A stretch of DNA of 24,100 nt, from assembly GCA_039809365.1 (NCBI GenBank), contig JBDHUV010000005.1, forward strand, positions 1 through 24,100, written 5' to 3'. A program made the position numbers and the translations under genes. The notes under the pieces are model-generated. The model had not been told where the DNA came from. It ran no database searches and worked only from the letters and a program-made list of their open reading frames with translations. Shown in pieces: positions 1-8,232 of the stretch; the first letter of the stretch is position 1; each line of letters opens with the position of its first letter. Source of the stretch: JBDHUV01 sp039809365 (GTDB taxonomy: Bacteria; Patescibacteriota; Microgenomatia; Levybacterales; GWA1-39-11).

Positions 1-621
1 TTGCTGAATATGAAGATCTCGTACTCTTTTTGCTTCAATAACTTCTTCCTCACTCCCTTGTTTTAGTTTTAGAGTAACAGATAATACAACCATTGAATCA
101 TTATGTGCTTTAATAAGACTATGTCTATATGAAAACAGTAATTCATGATTTGTGAAAGTTTTTACCGTAACTACACTGTCTTCTATTAGTGCTACTTCAA
201 CTTCCTGTACACTATCCTTTATTTCTCCTCCATATGCACCTACGTTCCCACGAACCGCAGCCCCTACTGTACCAGGTAGCCCTCCGGCCCATTCAAGACC
301 AATCAAATTATGATCAAGACTAAATTGAACAAATTCACCAAGGATTTCACCTGCATATGCAGTTACAATATCACCATCTTTTTGGAAAGATGGATTTTCA
401 GGTTTTGCTAAATATATTATTGCTCCATCAAAATAATTATCTGAAAACACAAGATTTGAGCCAGTCCCTATAATAAAAAATTTATTTATGTTGTTTTTAT
501 GCACAAACTCAAGTGCTTCTAAAACATCTTTTTTTGATTTACACTCTAAAAGACACTTAGCGACTCCGCCAATTTTGTACCAGAGGAGTGATTTCAGATC
601 AAAGTCGTTATATATATTCAT
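1..621 (-). CDS. murB: UDP-N-acetylenolpyruvoylglucosamine reductase MurB, N-terminal 207 residues (3' end outside window)
   Basis: Translating the minus strand from the ATG at 621 gives 207 open codons running off the left edge. MurB reduces UDP-GlcNAc-enolpyruvate to UDP-MurNAc with NADPH and FAD, an early cytoplasmic step of peptidoglycan synthesis. Visible family marks are the FAD-binding stretch GTGSNLVFSD (residues 52-61), GLPGTVGAAVRGNVGAYGGE (about 114-133), and YRHS around R166, which matches the conserved Arg of the YRxS motif. The catalytic Ser and Glu of the C-terminal domain lie outside the window; about 90 residues are probably missing, judged from usual MurB length. It starts 10 bases after the stop of the upstream 198-residue gene, so it is probably the last visible gene of the acl transcript. 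No Shine-Dalgarno sequence is visible before the start. Confidence 0.93.
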   Translation of the reverse strand, partial: MNIYNDFDLKSLLWYKIGGVAKCLLECKSKKDVLEALEFVHKNNINKFFIIGTGSNLVFSDNYFDGAIIYLAKPENPSFQKDGDIVTAYAGEILGEFVQFSLDHNLIGLEWAGGLPGTVGAAVRGNVGAYGGEIKDSVQEVEVALIEDSVVTVKTFTNHELLFSYRHSLIKAHNDSMVVLSVTLKLKQGSEEEVIEAKRVRDLHIQQ

Positions 622-631
622 ATATTTTAAA

Positions 632-1228
632 TTACATTTGTTGTAAAGCACCAGGCATAAGAGGGTATTCAACTCCAGATTTCATGCTCACAGATGTCTC
701 CTCAATTGTTTCATCAGTATGTAACTGATTCTCAAAAACAAACGATTCTGAAGTAGGTAATTCTATCTCAACAGGCTCTGGAGAAGTAGAGATTTGTTCA
801 GTTTTTATCCTAAAGACATTATCTAAAATATTTTCAATCTTCCATGGGAAAGATGAAGTTCCTACTATTTTTCGTTCTAAATAATAATCAATTGTAGATG
901 TTGGAGGAGAAGGTCTTCCTCCTTTCCGCCAAGAAAATTTACCGATATGTACCCTCTTTTGAGGTTCTACAGCGTCTTTATCTGGGGATGGAACACTGTG
1001 TAGGAAATCCAATAATGATAATATATCCTGTCTTTTGATAGAAGATACTCCTTGTCTTTGAAGTTCTCTTTCTATCCATACTCTATTTCCAAATTCTGGC
1101 CAATCCTTTAATGGTTGAATACCCATTTTCTCTAAGCTTTCGTAACAATCAAACCATTCTTGGGCTACATTCCTTTTTGCTTCTTCTGGGGTTTCAACAG
1201 AAATACGAAAAAATCTTTCATTTGACAT
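632..1228 (-). CDS. Hypothetical protein, 198 aa, third gene of the acl operon
   Basis: I do not recognise this protein. It is soluble-looking, with no signal peptide or membrane segment. The N-terminal half is charged and probably helical; a basic, Pro-rich patch lies near residues 94-110, and the C-terminal quarter is Thr/Ser/Glu-rich and probably disordered. The start is well supported: the ATG at 1228 is preceded by a strong AAGGAGG Shine-Dalgarno with a 7-base spacer. That Shine-Dalgarno lies inside the last codons of aclA, and only one base separates the aclA stop from this start, so translation is likely coupled. murB follows 10 bases after its stop. The context makes it part of the aclB-aclA transcript, but nothing in the sequence shows whether it acts with citrate lyase. 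Confidence 0.8.
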   Translation of the reverse strand: MSNERFFRISVETPEEAKRNVAQEWFDCYESLEKMGIQPLKDWPEFGNRVWIERELQRQGVSSIKRQDILSLLDFLHSVPSPDKDAVEPQKRVHIGKFSWRKGGRPSPPTSTIDYYLERKIVGTSSFPWKIENILDNVFRIKTEQISTSPEPVEIELPTSESFVFENQLHTDETIEETSVSMKSGVEYPLMPGALQQM

Positions 1229-1229
1229 T

Positions 1230-3020
1230 TTATTTCCTCCTTACATCTGCAACAAGAGTGTCTGGAAGTCTAAATAATCCTTCATCAAGACGTTTTTGAT
1301 CTAGATAATGAGCAATAAATCCAACAGAACGTGAAAGTACAAATAATGTATTAAAAAACTCAATATCTACCAATTCTTGTAATTGGTCATCTGAATAATC
1401 TTCTTTTTCAGATAAAATATCTAAAAGAACACACGCAATAGCACCATCAACATTCAAAATTAAATTGCCTTTTTTATGTACTGTTAATTGTTCAGTAGAT
1501 CTTGCAAACGTTGTAAAACGTTTTTTCTCAAGATTATCTACAAATGCAAGAATCTCTGTCACTCGTGGATCAGGCATATCTACTCTGTATTTTTTATGAC
1601 CAATTCCTGCAATATACGTTCTTTTCTTTGCAAAGTCCTCTACAAAATCTACACTTCGCATCTCCTTTGTAACTCCTGTTAACCAGTTACTTGCCGCTTG
1701 ATTAATTGCTCCTCCAAACCGTGGTCCTATGGTAAGAAGCCCTGAGGCAAGTGCTGATGGTAAATCTCTTCCTGCACGAGCAGTAACAATCGTATTAACT
1801 GCGCCTGATACATATGGCCCGTGGTCAACAAGAAGACGTAAAATAAAGTCAATACAGCTCTCAAGCTCTGTACTTTTTATTTTCTTTCCAAGAAACATTG
1901 AAGAGACAATTGCTGCAAACGAAGAGTTTTGGGCAAATGTAAGTAGGTTTTCTCCTAATAACGTTGCAACTCCATTTTTATCTGCACTCACAGAAGTAGC
2001 AATTAGCGCATGGTGTCTTTGTGATAATTCTTTCATCTGCGTAGTATACTCTTTTTCTGTTAAAGATTTCTCAGGAAGAGATGCTATTAACTTTACAAAC
2101 TCATCAAATGATTCTGCAACCTGTGCACCTGCTTCTCTAAGAGTCTGAGCTTTTATTTTTGCACTTTCATCTTTATTCTTTGCCATGGCTTTTGCATGAC
2201 CAAACTGTGGAGGCTCTTCAAAATAGTCTGAGATAGCTCCCGCAATATATGCAACTACTGGTTTGGTTACCTCTCCTGATTTGATCATGTCTGCAAGAGC
2301 ATACTCATCAGTTCCGCCCAACTCTCCAAAATAGACAATACCTTCTGTGGAAGGATCTTGTTGAGCTATACGAAATGCATCTTTTGGTTGCAAAATTGGG
2401 AATCTATCTCCACCAAACGCGAGTGCGAAAGAAAGCCTTTTATTTTGTAATGCAACAATACGAATAATCTCATTTGTCATTCCACCACTTGCCGAAAATA
2501 CCGCTATATTACCCTCTGTAAAAAGGTGGGAATCTATTAACTGTCTATAATCTACTCCCCCTATAGCACCAAGTTTCAGAGAAGTAGGGATAAGGAGCCC
2601 TACACTTGCAGGACCAAGAATAAACTTGTGTAAACTCTGTGCCTTTCTATAGAGAGATAATGCATGTTCTTCAGGGACATCTTCTGCGAATACGACTCCA
2701 CCAAGTATTGATGGTAACTGCAAAACCTCTTGTGTATACGCCAAAACCCTCCTTCCAGAAGACACATTCGCAAATAATGTGACAGTCTGTTGTAAATCTG
2801 CAGGAAGTTTTCCAAGACTTGGAAAAACAGGAATCATTACCTCTTCGTTTCCCCAGAAATATCTTTCAAACTTTCTTCCTCCAGCAATAATAGCACTTAT
2901 ACTTGGCTGTAATTTACCCGTCAAATAATCAAAATCTATAATAGACTGGATAATAGCGTGGTGAGAGCCAATGACAACTATTTTGTAATCCATTGTTCTT
3001 AATTCTTGTATATTTACCAT
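1230..3020 (-). CDS. aclA: ATP-citrate lyase alpha subunit (AclA): CoA-ligase domain plus citryl-CoA lyase domain
   Basis: With AclB this should cleave citrate with ATP and CoA into acetyl-CoA, oxaloacetate, ADP and phosphate. The 596-residue length fits bacterial AclA. Residues 11-315 match the succinyl-CoA-synthetase-alpha-like part: LDFDY-type region near 29, a SGGMTNE motif at 178-184, GGDRFP near 203-208, GELGGTDEY near 232-240, and QFGHAKAM with H275, equivalent to phospho-His760 of human ACLY. Residues about 330-596 are the citrate-synthase-like domain: DHGPYVSGA with H400, GLLTIGPRFGGA (427-438), GIGHKKYR with H475, and NLILNVDGAIA with D525. These correspond to the human catalytic residues H900, H975 and D1026. 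The start could be M1 or M10; no Shine-Dalgarno favours either. It lies 21 bases after aclB. No truncation or lost catalytic residue is seen. Confidence 0.93.
   Translation of the reverse strand: MVNIQELRTMDYKIVVIGSHHAIIQSIIDFDYLTGKLQPSISAIIAGGRKFERYFWGNEEVMIPVFPSLGKLPADLQQTVTLFANVSSGRRVLAYTQEVLQLPSILGGVVFAEDVPEEHALSLYRKAQSLHKFILGPASVGLLIPTSLKLGAIGGVDYRQLIDSHLFTEGNIAVFSASGGMTNEIIRIVALQNKRLSFALAFGGDRFPILQPKDAFRIAQQDPSTEGIVYFGELGGTDEYALADMIKSGEVTKPVVAYIAGAISDYFEEPPQFGHAKAMAKNKDESAKIKAQTLREAGAQVAESFDEFVKLIASLPEKSLTEKEYTTQMKELSQRHHALIATSVSADKNGVATLLGENLLTFAQNSSFAAIVSSMFLGKKIKSTELESCIDFILRLLVDHGPYVSGAVNTIVTARAGRDLPSALASGLLTIGPRFGGAINQAASNWLTGVTKEMRSVDFVEDFAKKRTYIAGIGHKKYRVDMPDPRVTEILAFVDNLEKKRFTTFARSTEQLTVHKKGNLILNVDGAIACVLLDILSEKEDYSDDQLQELVDIEFFNTLFVLSRSVGFIAHYLDQKRLDEGLFRLPDTLVADVRRK
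1236..1242 (-). promoter_or_regulatory. Strong Shine-Dalgarno for the 198-aa gene, inside the aclA 3' end
   Basis: On the minus strand AAGGAGG sits 7 bases before the ATG at 1228 and within the final codons of aclA (Asp-Val-Arg-Arg-Lys-stop). It is by far the best ribosome-binding site I found here; most first-in-transcript genes have none. It fixes the start of the 198-residue gene. Confidence 0.8.
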
Positions 3021-3041
3021 AATAAATGTGCGCAGAAGTTT

Positions 3042-4205
3042 TTATTCTACGTGTTTAATAGCTTCTCGTACAATCTCTGTTAATACAATATCTGGCCCAG
3101 ATACTTGACCATATAACCCCTTTTTCTCTAAGAACTCTTTCATAAGAGCAAGACCTTCTACCTGATTAGGTCCTCCACGTCTCACATATACTTTGACCTC
3201 AGATTGTTTCATTGAATCAGATATTTCCTCGATTGCTCTGATTACTCCAAGAAATGTTTTTTTAACATCGGTAAAGTTTGCGACCCCACCTGCAATAATA
3301 AGAACCTTTTTTTCTGATGTAGATTTCTGCATATATGATAAAAGATTTTTTGTGTAAATATATGTTTCTTCTTCATTTGGATTCCCACTATACTCACCAT
3401 AATTTGCAAGAGTATCTCCTTTTCCTAGATTCGCTACTTCATCTGCAATAACAATACTTGCCCCTCCTCCAGATAAAAGAAGGAAGATAGAACCATTCAT
3501 ATTCAACGGAACAAACTTGAATGATGCTTGAGATTTTGAGACAAGATCCTCTATATTATTTTCCTCTTCAGTTTTATCTTTGATATGACCATATCGATAA
3601 TCTTGGGGACCCCATGCATTATCTACGAAAAATGATCCTGCAGTATCTACTTCAACAGCCAAATCAAGGATGTATACGTTCTGGTCTTGTACAACTAATG
3701 GATTTATTTCAAGAAAGGAGAAATGATAGGTGTTCATAACACCCATTATTTGAGAAATAAATAACTGAGGAACACCTAGTACTTGTTCTATTTTTGCTGT
3801 TTCTTCTGTTTCATTCTCTGCATGTACAATCTCCTCATGAATATTTCCTGATTCTTCGATCTCAATACCTCCTGTATCTGAGTAGAATATCTTAAATCCT
3901 TCACGAACTCTCTCTATTGCAAGATATTTTTCTTGACTATTCTCATGAGGAACAAACTCTTCAATAATTATATTGGTATATCCTTTGTTATGTAACTGTT
4001 GTACAAAAGGGGATATTTCATCCACTGAAACATTGACTGCAACAAGCCCTTGTTTCATTCGCTTTTTTATTCCCTCATCAACTTTCACCACATATTTTTT
4101 AGACGGGTCAAGAGAGTTGGGAGAGTCAGTTCCCGCGTAAGGTATCTCTAAATAATTATGGAGTAATTTCTTGGCAGTAAGTTCAGAAAGTTTAACACGG
4201 GCCAT
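3042..4205 (-). CDS. aclB: ATP-citrate lyase beta subunit (AclB): ATP-grasp and citrate-binding domains
   Basis: This is the small subunit of two-subunit ATP-citrate lyase. Residues 1-200 are an ATP-grasp domain resembling the N terminus of human ACLY: VKVDEGIKKR (40-49) and KQGLVAVNVS (51-60) match the Lys/Arg-rich nucleotide loop. EEFVPHE follows near 82, and SFLEINPLVV (163-172) and YILDLA (178-183) supply the Glu/Asn/Asp metal ligands. Residues about 238-387 form the citrate- and phosphate-handling domain: SGGGASIV (245-252), LANYGEYSG (266-274), GGVANFTDV with N310-F311-T312 and VRRGGPN with R342/R343. These loops bind citrate in ACLY. At 387 residues it is of usual size. The gene starts 51 bases after the fusA stop and has its own extended -10 promoter ending 6 bases before the ATG, so its mRNA may be leaderless. 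aclA follows directly. Confidence 0.93.
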   Translation of the reverse strand: MARVKLSELTAKKLLHNYLEIPYAGTDSPNSLDPSKKYVVKVDEGIKKRMKQGLVAVNVSVDEISPFVQQLHNKGYTNIIIEEFVPHENSQEKYLAIERVREGFKIFYSDTGGIEIEESGNIHEEIVHAENETEETAKIEQVLGVPQLFISQIMGVMNTYHFSFLEINPLVVQDQNVYILDLAVEVDTAGSFFVDNAWGPQDYRYGHIKDKTEEENNIEDLVSKSQASFKFVPLNMNGSIFLLLSGGGASIVIADEVANLGKGDTLANYGEYSGNPNEEETYIYTKNLLSYMQKSTSEKKVLIIAGGVANFTDVKKTFLGVIRAIEEISDSMKQSEVKVYVRRGGPNQVEGLALMKEFLEKKGLYGQVSGPDIVLTEIVREAIKHVE

Positions 4206-4211
4206 ACAGTG

Positions 4212-4220
4212 ATTATATCA
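4212..4220 (-). promoter_or_regulatory. Extended -10 promoter of aclB (leaderless geometry)
   Basis: The minus strand reads TGATATAAT, a perfect extended -10 (TGnTATAAT), with six bases between it and the aclB ATG. A start site about 7 bases past the -10 would fall on the start codon itself. No convincing -35 box is seen, as is common for extended -10 promoters. Confidence 0.7.
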
Positions 4221-4256
4221 GTTCAGAAACTATCATTCACATTTTTTTAGAAGAAA

Positions 4257-6365
4257 TTATTCAATTCTTCCCGTGAAAGTAGATTTGGCAAGCATTGCTT
4301 GCACAATGTTTTGAGGTACTTCTTCATAATGAGAAGCTTCCATATAACTAGAGGCACGACCTTGTGTCATAGATCGAAGTGTAGTTGCATATCCTGAAAG
4401 TTCAGCAAGAGGAACCATTGCCAAAACAATTCTTGCATTACCTCTTTCTTCAGTTCCAGCAATTTGAGCTCTTTTTGAAGAAAGGTCACCAATAACATTC
4501 CCCATATATTCTTCTGGAGTAGTAACTTCTACTTTCATAATTGGCTCAAGAAGTACAAGCCCTGCTTTTTTAGATGCATCTTGAAATGCCATAGATCCTG
4601 CAATTTTAAATGCCATCTCTGAAGAGTCAACATCATGGAAAGATCCATCATATAATCGTACTCTGACATCAACCATTGGGTATCCAAGCAATACTCCACG
4701 ATCCATAGCTTCTTGAACACCTTTATCAATAGGAGAGATAAATTCACGTGGGATTGCTCCTCCTTTGATCTCATCAACAAACTCATATCCTTCACCACGA
4801 GGTAGCGGTTCAATTTTAATCATTGCATGACCATACTGTCCTTTACCACCTGTCTGTCTGATGTATTTTCCTTCTCCATTTGCATCTTTTGCAATTGTCT
4901 CTTTATATGCAACCTGTGGAGCACCAATATTTGCTTCAACACCAAACTCTCTTTTCATTGTCTCAACTTTAACCTCAAGCTGAAGTTCTCCTACACCTGA
5001 AATAATCGTTTGCCCTGTCTCATGATCTGTCTTCACCGTAAATGTAGGATCTTCTTCCATTAATTTTTTCAAGGCAACACCAAGCTTTTCTTGATCACTT
5101 TTAGTTTTTGGTTCAATAGCAAGAGAGATGACAGGTTCAGGGAATGTAATTTGCTCAAGAACAATAGGTTTTGCTTCATCACACAATGTATCTCCAGTAA
5201 CAGTATCTTTAAATCCAACCACCGCTACGATCTCTCCAGCATATGCTTCTTTTATTTCCTCTCTTTGATTTGCATGCATAAGAAGGAGCCTTCCCACACG
5301 TTCTTTTACATCTTTTGAACTGTTGTATGCATATGATCCTGCTACTAATTTACCTGAGTACACACGGACATACGTAATTTTTCCAACATGAGGGTCAATC
5401 TGAACTTTGAAGGCAAATCCTGTAAATGCTTCATCTGCAACAAGTTGACGAACTTCTTCTTCGTTTGTTTTGGGATTAATACCTTTAATTTCTTTCAAGT
5501 CCATAGGGGATGGTAAGAAATCCAGTACAGCGTCAAGTAATGGCTGTACTCCTTTGTTTCTGAGAGATGTTCCTGCAAATACAGGAACAAGTTTATATGC
5601 AATAGTTGCAGCTCGAAGAGCTTTTTTCAATTCTTCCATAGACAACTCTTCTCCATTAAGATATTTTTCCATTAATGTGTCGTCTGTTTCTGCAATCTTT
5701 TCAATTGTTTTTTCTCTTGCAGCTGCAATTTCTTCTTCCATTCCTGCAGGAATTTCATCACTTACTTCAAAAGCTGCTCCTAATTCTTCTCCTGACCAAA
5801 TATAACTTTTTTGTTCTAACAGATGATAGATACCTTTGAAGTCATTTTCTGCACCAATCGGGAATCCGATTGTGACTGGATTAGCTCCCAGTTTTTCAAC
5901 AACTGACTGCATTGTTTTATTAAAGTCAGCTCCTAATTTATCCATTTTATTTACAAAACAAATACGAGGAACATGATATTTATCTGCTTGACGCCATACA
6001 GTCTCAGATTGTGATTGCACGCCTTCTTCAGCATCAAGAACGGTAATAGCTCCATCAAGTACTCTGAGTGAGCGTTCTACTTCAGCCGTAAAGTCTACGT
6101 GGCCAGGAGTGTCAATTAAATTAATTCTGTAATCTTTCCAGAAAGCGGTGGTAGCTGCAGAAACAATAGTAATCCCTCTTTCTCTTTCTTGATCCATCCA
6201 GTCCATGGTTGCAGCACCTTCGTGTACCTCACCAATTTTGTATGATCTTCCAGTATAGAAAAGGATTCTTTCAGAAGTAGTTGTTTTACCTGCATCGATA
6301 TGCGCAATAATTCCTATATTGCGGATTTTATCTAACGGTACATTTCTTGAGTTCGTATCAGCCAT
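4257..6365 (-). CDS. fusA: Translation elongation factor G
   Basis: EF-G is the GTPase that drives ribosome translocation and, with RRF, ribosome recycling. The 702-residue length is typical of the canonical form. GTPase motifs are intact: G1 AHIDAGKTT (21-29), switch region ERERGITI (60-67), DTPGH (85-89) and NKMD (139-142). Domain II follows from about 300, then domains III-V: a domain IV with RQTGGKGQYGHA near 510 and EPIMKVEVTTPEEYMGNV in domain V. It stands apart from rpsL-rpsG, from which it is separated by two tiny genes and a divergent island, so the classical str operon is split. It has its own promoter and a roughly 35-base leader with a small hairpin. aclB follows after 51 bases; some read-through into acl is possible because no terminator is visible between them. 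Confidence 0.97.
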   Translation of the reverse strand: MADTNSRNVPLDKIRNIGIIAHIDAGKTTTSERILFYTGRSYKIGEVHEGAATMDWMDQERERGITIVSAATTAFWKDYRINLIDTPGHVDFTAEVERSLRVLDGAITVLDAEEGVQSQSETVWRQADKYHVPRICFVNKMDKLGADFNKTMQSVVEKLGANPVTIGFPIGAENDFKGIYHLLEQKSYIWSGEELGAAFEVSDEIPAGMEEEIAAAREKTIEKIAETDDTLMEKYLNGEELSMEELKKALRAATIAYKLVPVFAGTSLRNKGVQPLLDAVLDFLPSPMDLKEIKGINPKTNEEEVRQLVADEAFTGFAFKVQIDPHVGKITYVRVYSGKLVAGSYAYNSSKDVKERVGRLLLMHANQREEIKEAYAGEIVAVVGFKDTVTGDTLCDEAKPIVLEQITFPEPVISLAIEPKTKSDQEKLGVALKKLMEEDPTFTVKTDHETGQTIISGVGELQLEVKVETMKREFGVEANIGAPQVAYKETIAKDANGEGKYIRQTGGKGQYGHAMIKIEPLPRGEGYEFVDEIKGGAIPREFISPIDKGVQEAMDRGVLLGYPMVDVRVRLYDGSFHDVDSSEMAFKIAGSMAFQDASKKAGLVLLEPIMKVEVTTPEEYMGNVIGDLSSKRAQIAGTEERGNARIVLAMVPLAELSGYATTLRSMTQGRASSYMEASHYEEVPQNIVQAMLAKSTFTGRIE

Positions 6366-6375
6366 AAGCTTTTTG

Positions 6376-6402
6376 CCAAAAAAAAATTCCTTTTTTGGAA
6401 TA
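6376..6402 (-). promoter_or_regulatory. fusA leader: short hairpin followed by nine U
   Basis: Between the predicted start site (about 6400) and the fusA ATG the minus strand reads ATTCC, six A, GGAAT, then a run of T and GG. The 5-bp stem plus U9 resembles a weak intrinsic terminator or attenuator. An alternative fold pairs CCAAAAAA with TTTTTTGG. Either could affect fusA expression, but the stem is weak and AT-rich, and the first pairs overlap the predicted start site. Confidence 0.35.
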
Positions 6403-6406
6403 CTCT

Positions 6407-6435
6407 ATTTTACTGCAAATATGCAGCATTGTAAA
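6407..6435 (-). promoter_or_regulatory. Promoter of fusA (TTTACA-17-TAAAAT)
   Basis: On the minus strand a -35 box TTTACA (6435-6430) and a -10 box TAAAAT (6412-6407) are separated by exactly 17 bases. The start site would be near 6400, giving a leader of about 35 bases. The box lies back to back with the pepP promoter in the 92-base divergent gap. Confidence 0.65.
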
Positions 6436-6445
6436 GTAGACATAG

Positions 6446-6451
6446 TATAAT
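6446..6451 (+). promoter_or_regulatory. -10 box of pepP (leaderless geometry)
   Basis: A perfect TATAAT lies 6 bases before the ATG at 6458, so transcription should begin at or next to the start codon. There is no clear -35 and no TGn extension. The divergent fusA -35 is only 10 bases away, so the two promoters may interfere. Confidence 0.6.
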
Positions 6452-6457
6452 ACTCCC

Positions 6458-7543
6458 ATGCACACTTTTATCCAGGAATTGAGACAAAAAATGAAGCAAG
6501 AATGTTTTGACGCAATCCTTATAGTGTCTAGTGACTTAATAGCATACTATACCGGAATATTCAATTTTTCTCCCATAGAAAGAGATGCCTGCATGTTTAT
6601 TACTTTGCAAAATGCGTATATTTTTACTGATAGTAGATTTTTAGGAATTTCATACCCCAAAGAATTTAATCTCATTGAAACGAGCGCACGATCTGGTGCA
6701 TATTCAGCAATAAATACAATTGTAGATGCAGAAAAAATACAGAAAATTGGATATGAAGAGTCTGAACTTACCGTAAAAGAGTATAAATTACTAAAAAAAG
6801 TAGTACGACAAAAAGCAAAGATTGCAGACTGTACTTCTCTGCTTTCTTTTCTCAGAGTAAAAAAGACACCTAAAGAAATTAACAAAATAAAGAAAGCATG
6901 TAAAATAACAGATAGTGCATTTTCTTTTATTCTGGATAAAATTTATTTGGGAGTAACCGAAACGCAATTAGCACAAGAAATAGATAATTTTTTTAAAGAA
7001 AAAGGTGCTACTCCAGCTTTTCAATCTATTGTTGCATTTGGAAAGAATGCATCTATTCCACATCATCATCCATCAAATAAAAAACTTACTCTCAAGGACA
7101 CCTATATTCTGCTCGATATAGGAGCACGATATGATAATTACTGCAGTGATTTATCCCGCACTATTTTCTTTGGATCTGTAACTGATGAGATAAGAAATCA
7201 GTATGGTGCTGTGAAACTTGCACAAGAAAAAGCATTATGCGCACTGAAGCTTAAGAAAAGAACTGCACAATCTGTAGATAGTCGCGCGCGTACCTACTTG
7301 AAACAAAAAGGATACACTATCCCACACGCTGTTGGACATGGACTAGGGATACACGTACATGAAGCACCTACAATTTCTCCAGCCAATCACACAGTACTTG
7401 AAGAAAATATGATTGTTACGATTGAACCAGGAGTATATATACCAAAAGGAGGTATAAGAATTGAAGACACCGTCCAGATCACAGAAACAGGATACAAACT
7501 ACTTACTCATAGTACAAAAGAGATTATTGTTATACGCAATTAG
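6458..7543 (+). CDS. pepP: M24B metallopeptidase, Xaa-Pro aminopeptidase family
   Basis: This cytosolic peptidase is predicted to remove N-terminal residues ahead of proline from peptides. At 361 residues it has the standard two-domain layout: a creatinase-like N-terminal domain (1-130) and a pita-bread catalytic domain (135-361). All five dinuclear metal ligands are present: D220 (LLDIGA), D231 (CSDLSRT), H294 (AVGHGLG), E323 (TIEPGVY) and E336 (RIEDT). The supporting His residues at 290 and 301 (HVHE) are also there. The start is supported by a TATAAT 6 bases upstream. It is transcribed away from fusA and followed by the cyclophilin gene, which has its own promoter. Exact substrate range (PepP or PepQ-like) cannot be told from sequence alone. 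Confidence 0.92.
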   Translation: MHTFIQELRQKMKQECFDAILIVSSDLIAYYTGIFNFSPIERDACMFITLQNAYIFTDSRFLGISYPKEFNLIETSARSGAYSAINTIVDAEKIQKIGYEESELTVKEYKLLKKVVRQKAKIADCTSLLSFLRVKKTPKEINKIKKACKITDSAFSFILDKIYLGVTETQLAQEIDNFFKEKGATPAFQSIVAFGKNASIPHHHPSNKKLTLKDTYILLDIGARYDNYCSDLSRTIFFGSVTDEIRNQYGAVKLAQEKALCALKLKKRTAQSVDSRARTYLKQKGYTIPHAVGHGLGIHVHEAPTISPANHTVLEENMIVTIEPGVYIPKGGIRIEDTVQITETGYKLLTHSTKEIIVIRN

Positions 7544-7545
7544 TC

Positions 7546-7574
7546 TTGATTCTCTTACATTGCTCGCGTATACT
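7546..7574 (+). promoter_or_regulatory. Promoter of the cyclophilin gene (TTGATT-17-TATACT)
   Basis: TTGATT (7546-7551) and TATACT (7569-7574) are separated by 17 bases. The -10 ends 10 bases before the ATG at 7585, so the leader would be only 3-4 bases. It begins just after the pepP stop. Confidence 0.7.
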
Positions 7575-7584
7575 GTAACCCTCT

Positions 7585-8220
7585 ATGACGAAAGCCGTTG
7601 TAATTATCATTACTGCTCTACTCATTGGACTTGGATTGGTTATGTTTTTTAATCAAAATCCTCCTGCACCAGAGTCCCAAAACCTTGTAAGATCAGAGAC
7701 ACAGACAACCCCTTTTCAACCACCAGAGATTCCAACTACTTCACCTATGGTTACTACTGGCCCAACTCCAGATACTTCAGTGCTGCAAGCGACTGAATCA
7801 AGCAAAGTTATCATCAGGACAATTAAAGGAGATATTACGGTGCAATTATTCAATAAAGAAGCTAAAAAAGCTGTTGAGAATTTTTATGTAAAAGCAGAAT
7901 CAGGGTTTTATAAAAACTTAAAATTCCACAGAGTTGAAGACTGGGTTATTCAAGGCGGAGATCCAAAAGGGAACGGGACTGGTGGAGGGACAATACCCAG
8001 TGAGTACAACCAAAGACCTTTTGTTGCTGGATCTTTGGGAATGGCTCGTGGCGCAGACAAAGAGTTTTCAAATGATTCTCAGTTTTTTATTACAAAGACA
8101 CCTGCAGACTGGCTAAACGGTGAGTATATTAACTTTGGTACTGTTGTTGAAGGAATGGCAGTAGTCAAAAATATTCAAGTAGGAGATGCAATCCTTGCAG
8201 TAGATTTTGTTTCTGAATAA
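7585..8220 (+). CDS. Membrane-anchored cyclophilin-type peptidyl-prolyl cis-trans isomerase
   Basis: The C-terminal 140 residues are a cyclophilin, which catalyses proline cis-trans isomerisation during protein folding. FHRVEDWVIQGGDPKGNGTG (115-132) carries the catalytic Arg (R116) and active-site Gln (Q123), followed by SLGMAR (150-155), SNDSQFFIT (162-170) and WLNGEYINFG (176-185). The N terminus is an uncleaved signal-anchor-like helix (residues 3-22) with no obvious cleavage site. A Pro/Thr/Ser-rich linker (about 25-70) follows, so the enzyme domain is predicted to lie outside the cytoplasmic membrane and to act on exported proteins. The start is fixed by the close promoter and by the helix beginning at once. 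The gene converges on the 66-residue gene, with a small hairpin at the junction. Confidence 0.9.
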   Translation: MTKAVVIIITALLIGLGLVMFFNQNPPAPESQNLVRSETQTTPFQPPEIPTTSPMVTTGPTPDTSVLQATESSKVIIRTIKGDITVQLFNKEAKKAVENFYVKAESGFYKNLKFHRVEDWVIQGGDPKGNGTGGGTIPSEYNQRPFVAGSLGMARGADKEFSNDSQFFITKTPADWLNGEYINFGTVVEGMAVVKNIQVGDAILAVDFVSE

Positions 8221-8232
8221 ACTTTTCACCAC

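Noticed and set aside
1729..2148. Plus-strand open frame of 139 codons.
   Set aside because: It lies wholly antisense to aclA, has no promoter or protein-family resemblance, and its composition is that of a frame shadow. The same holds for the other long antisense frames, such as 14752-15150 opposite rpoB.
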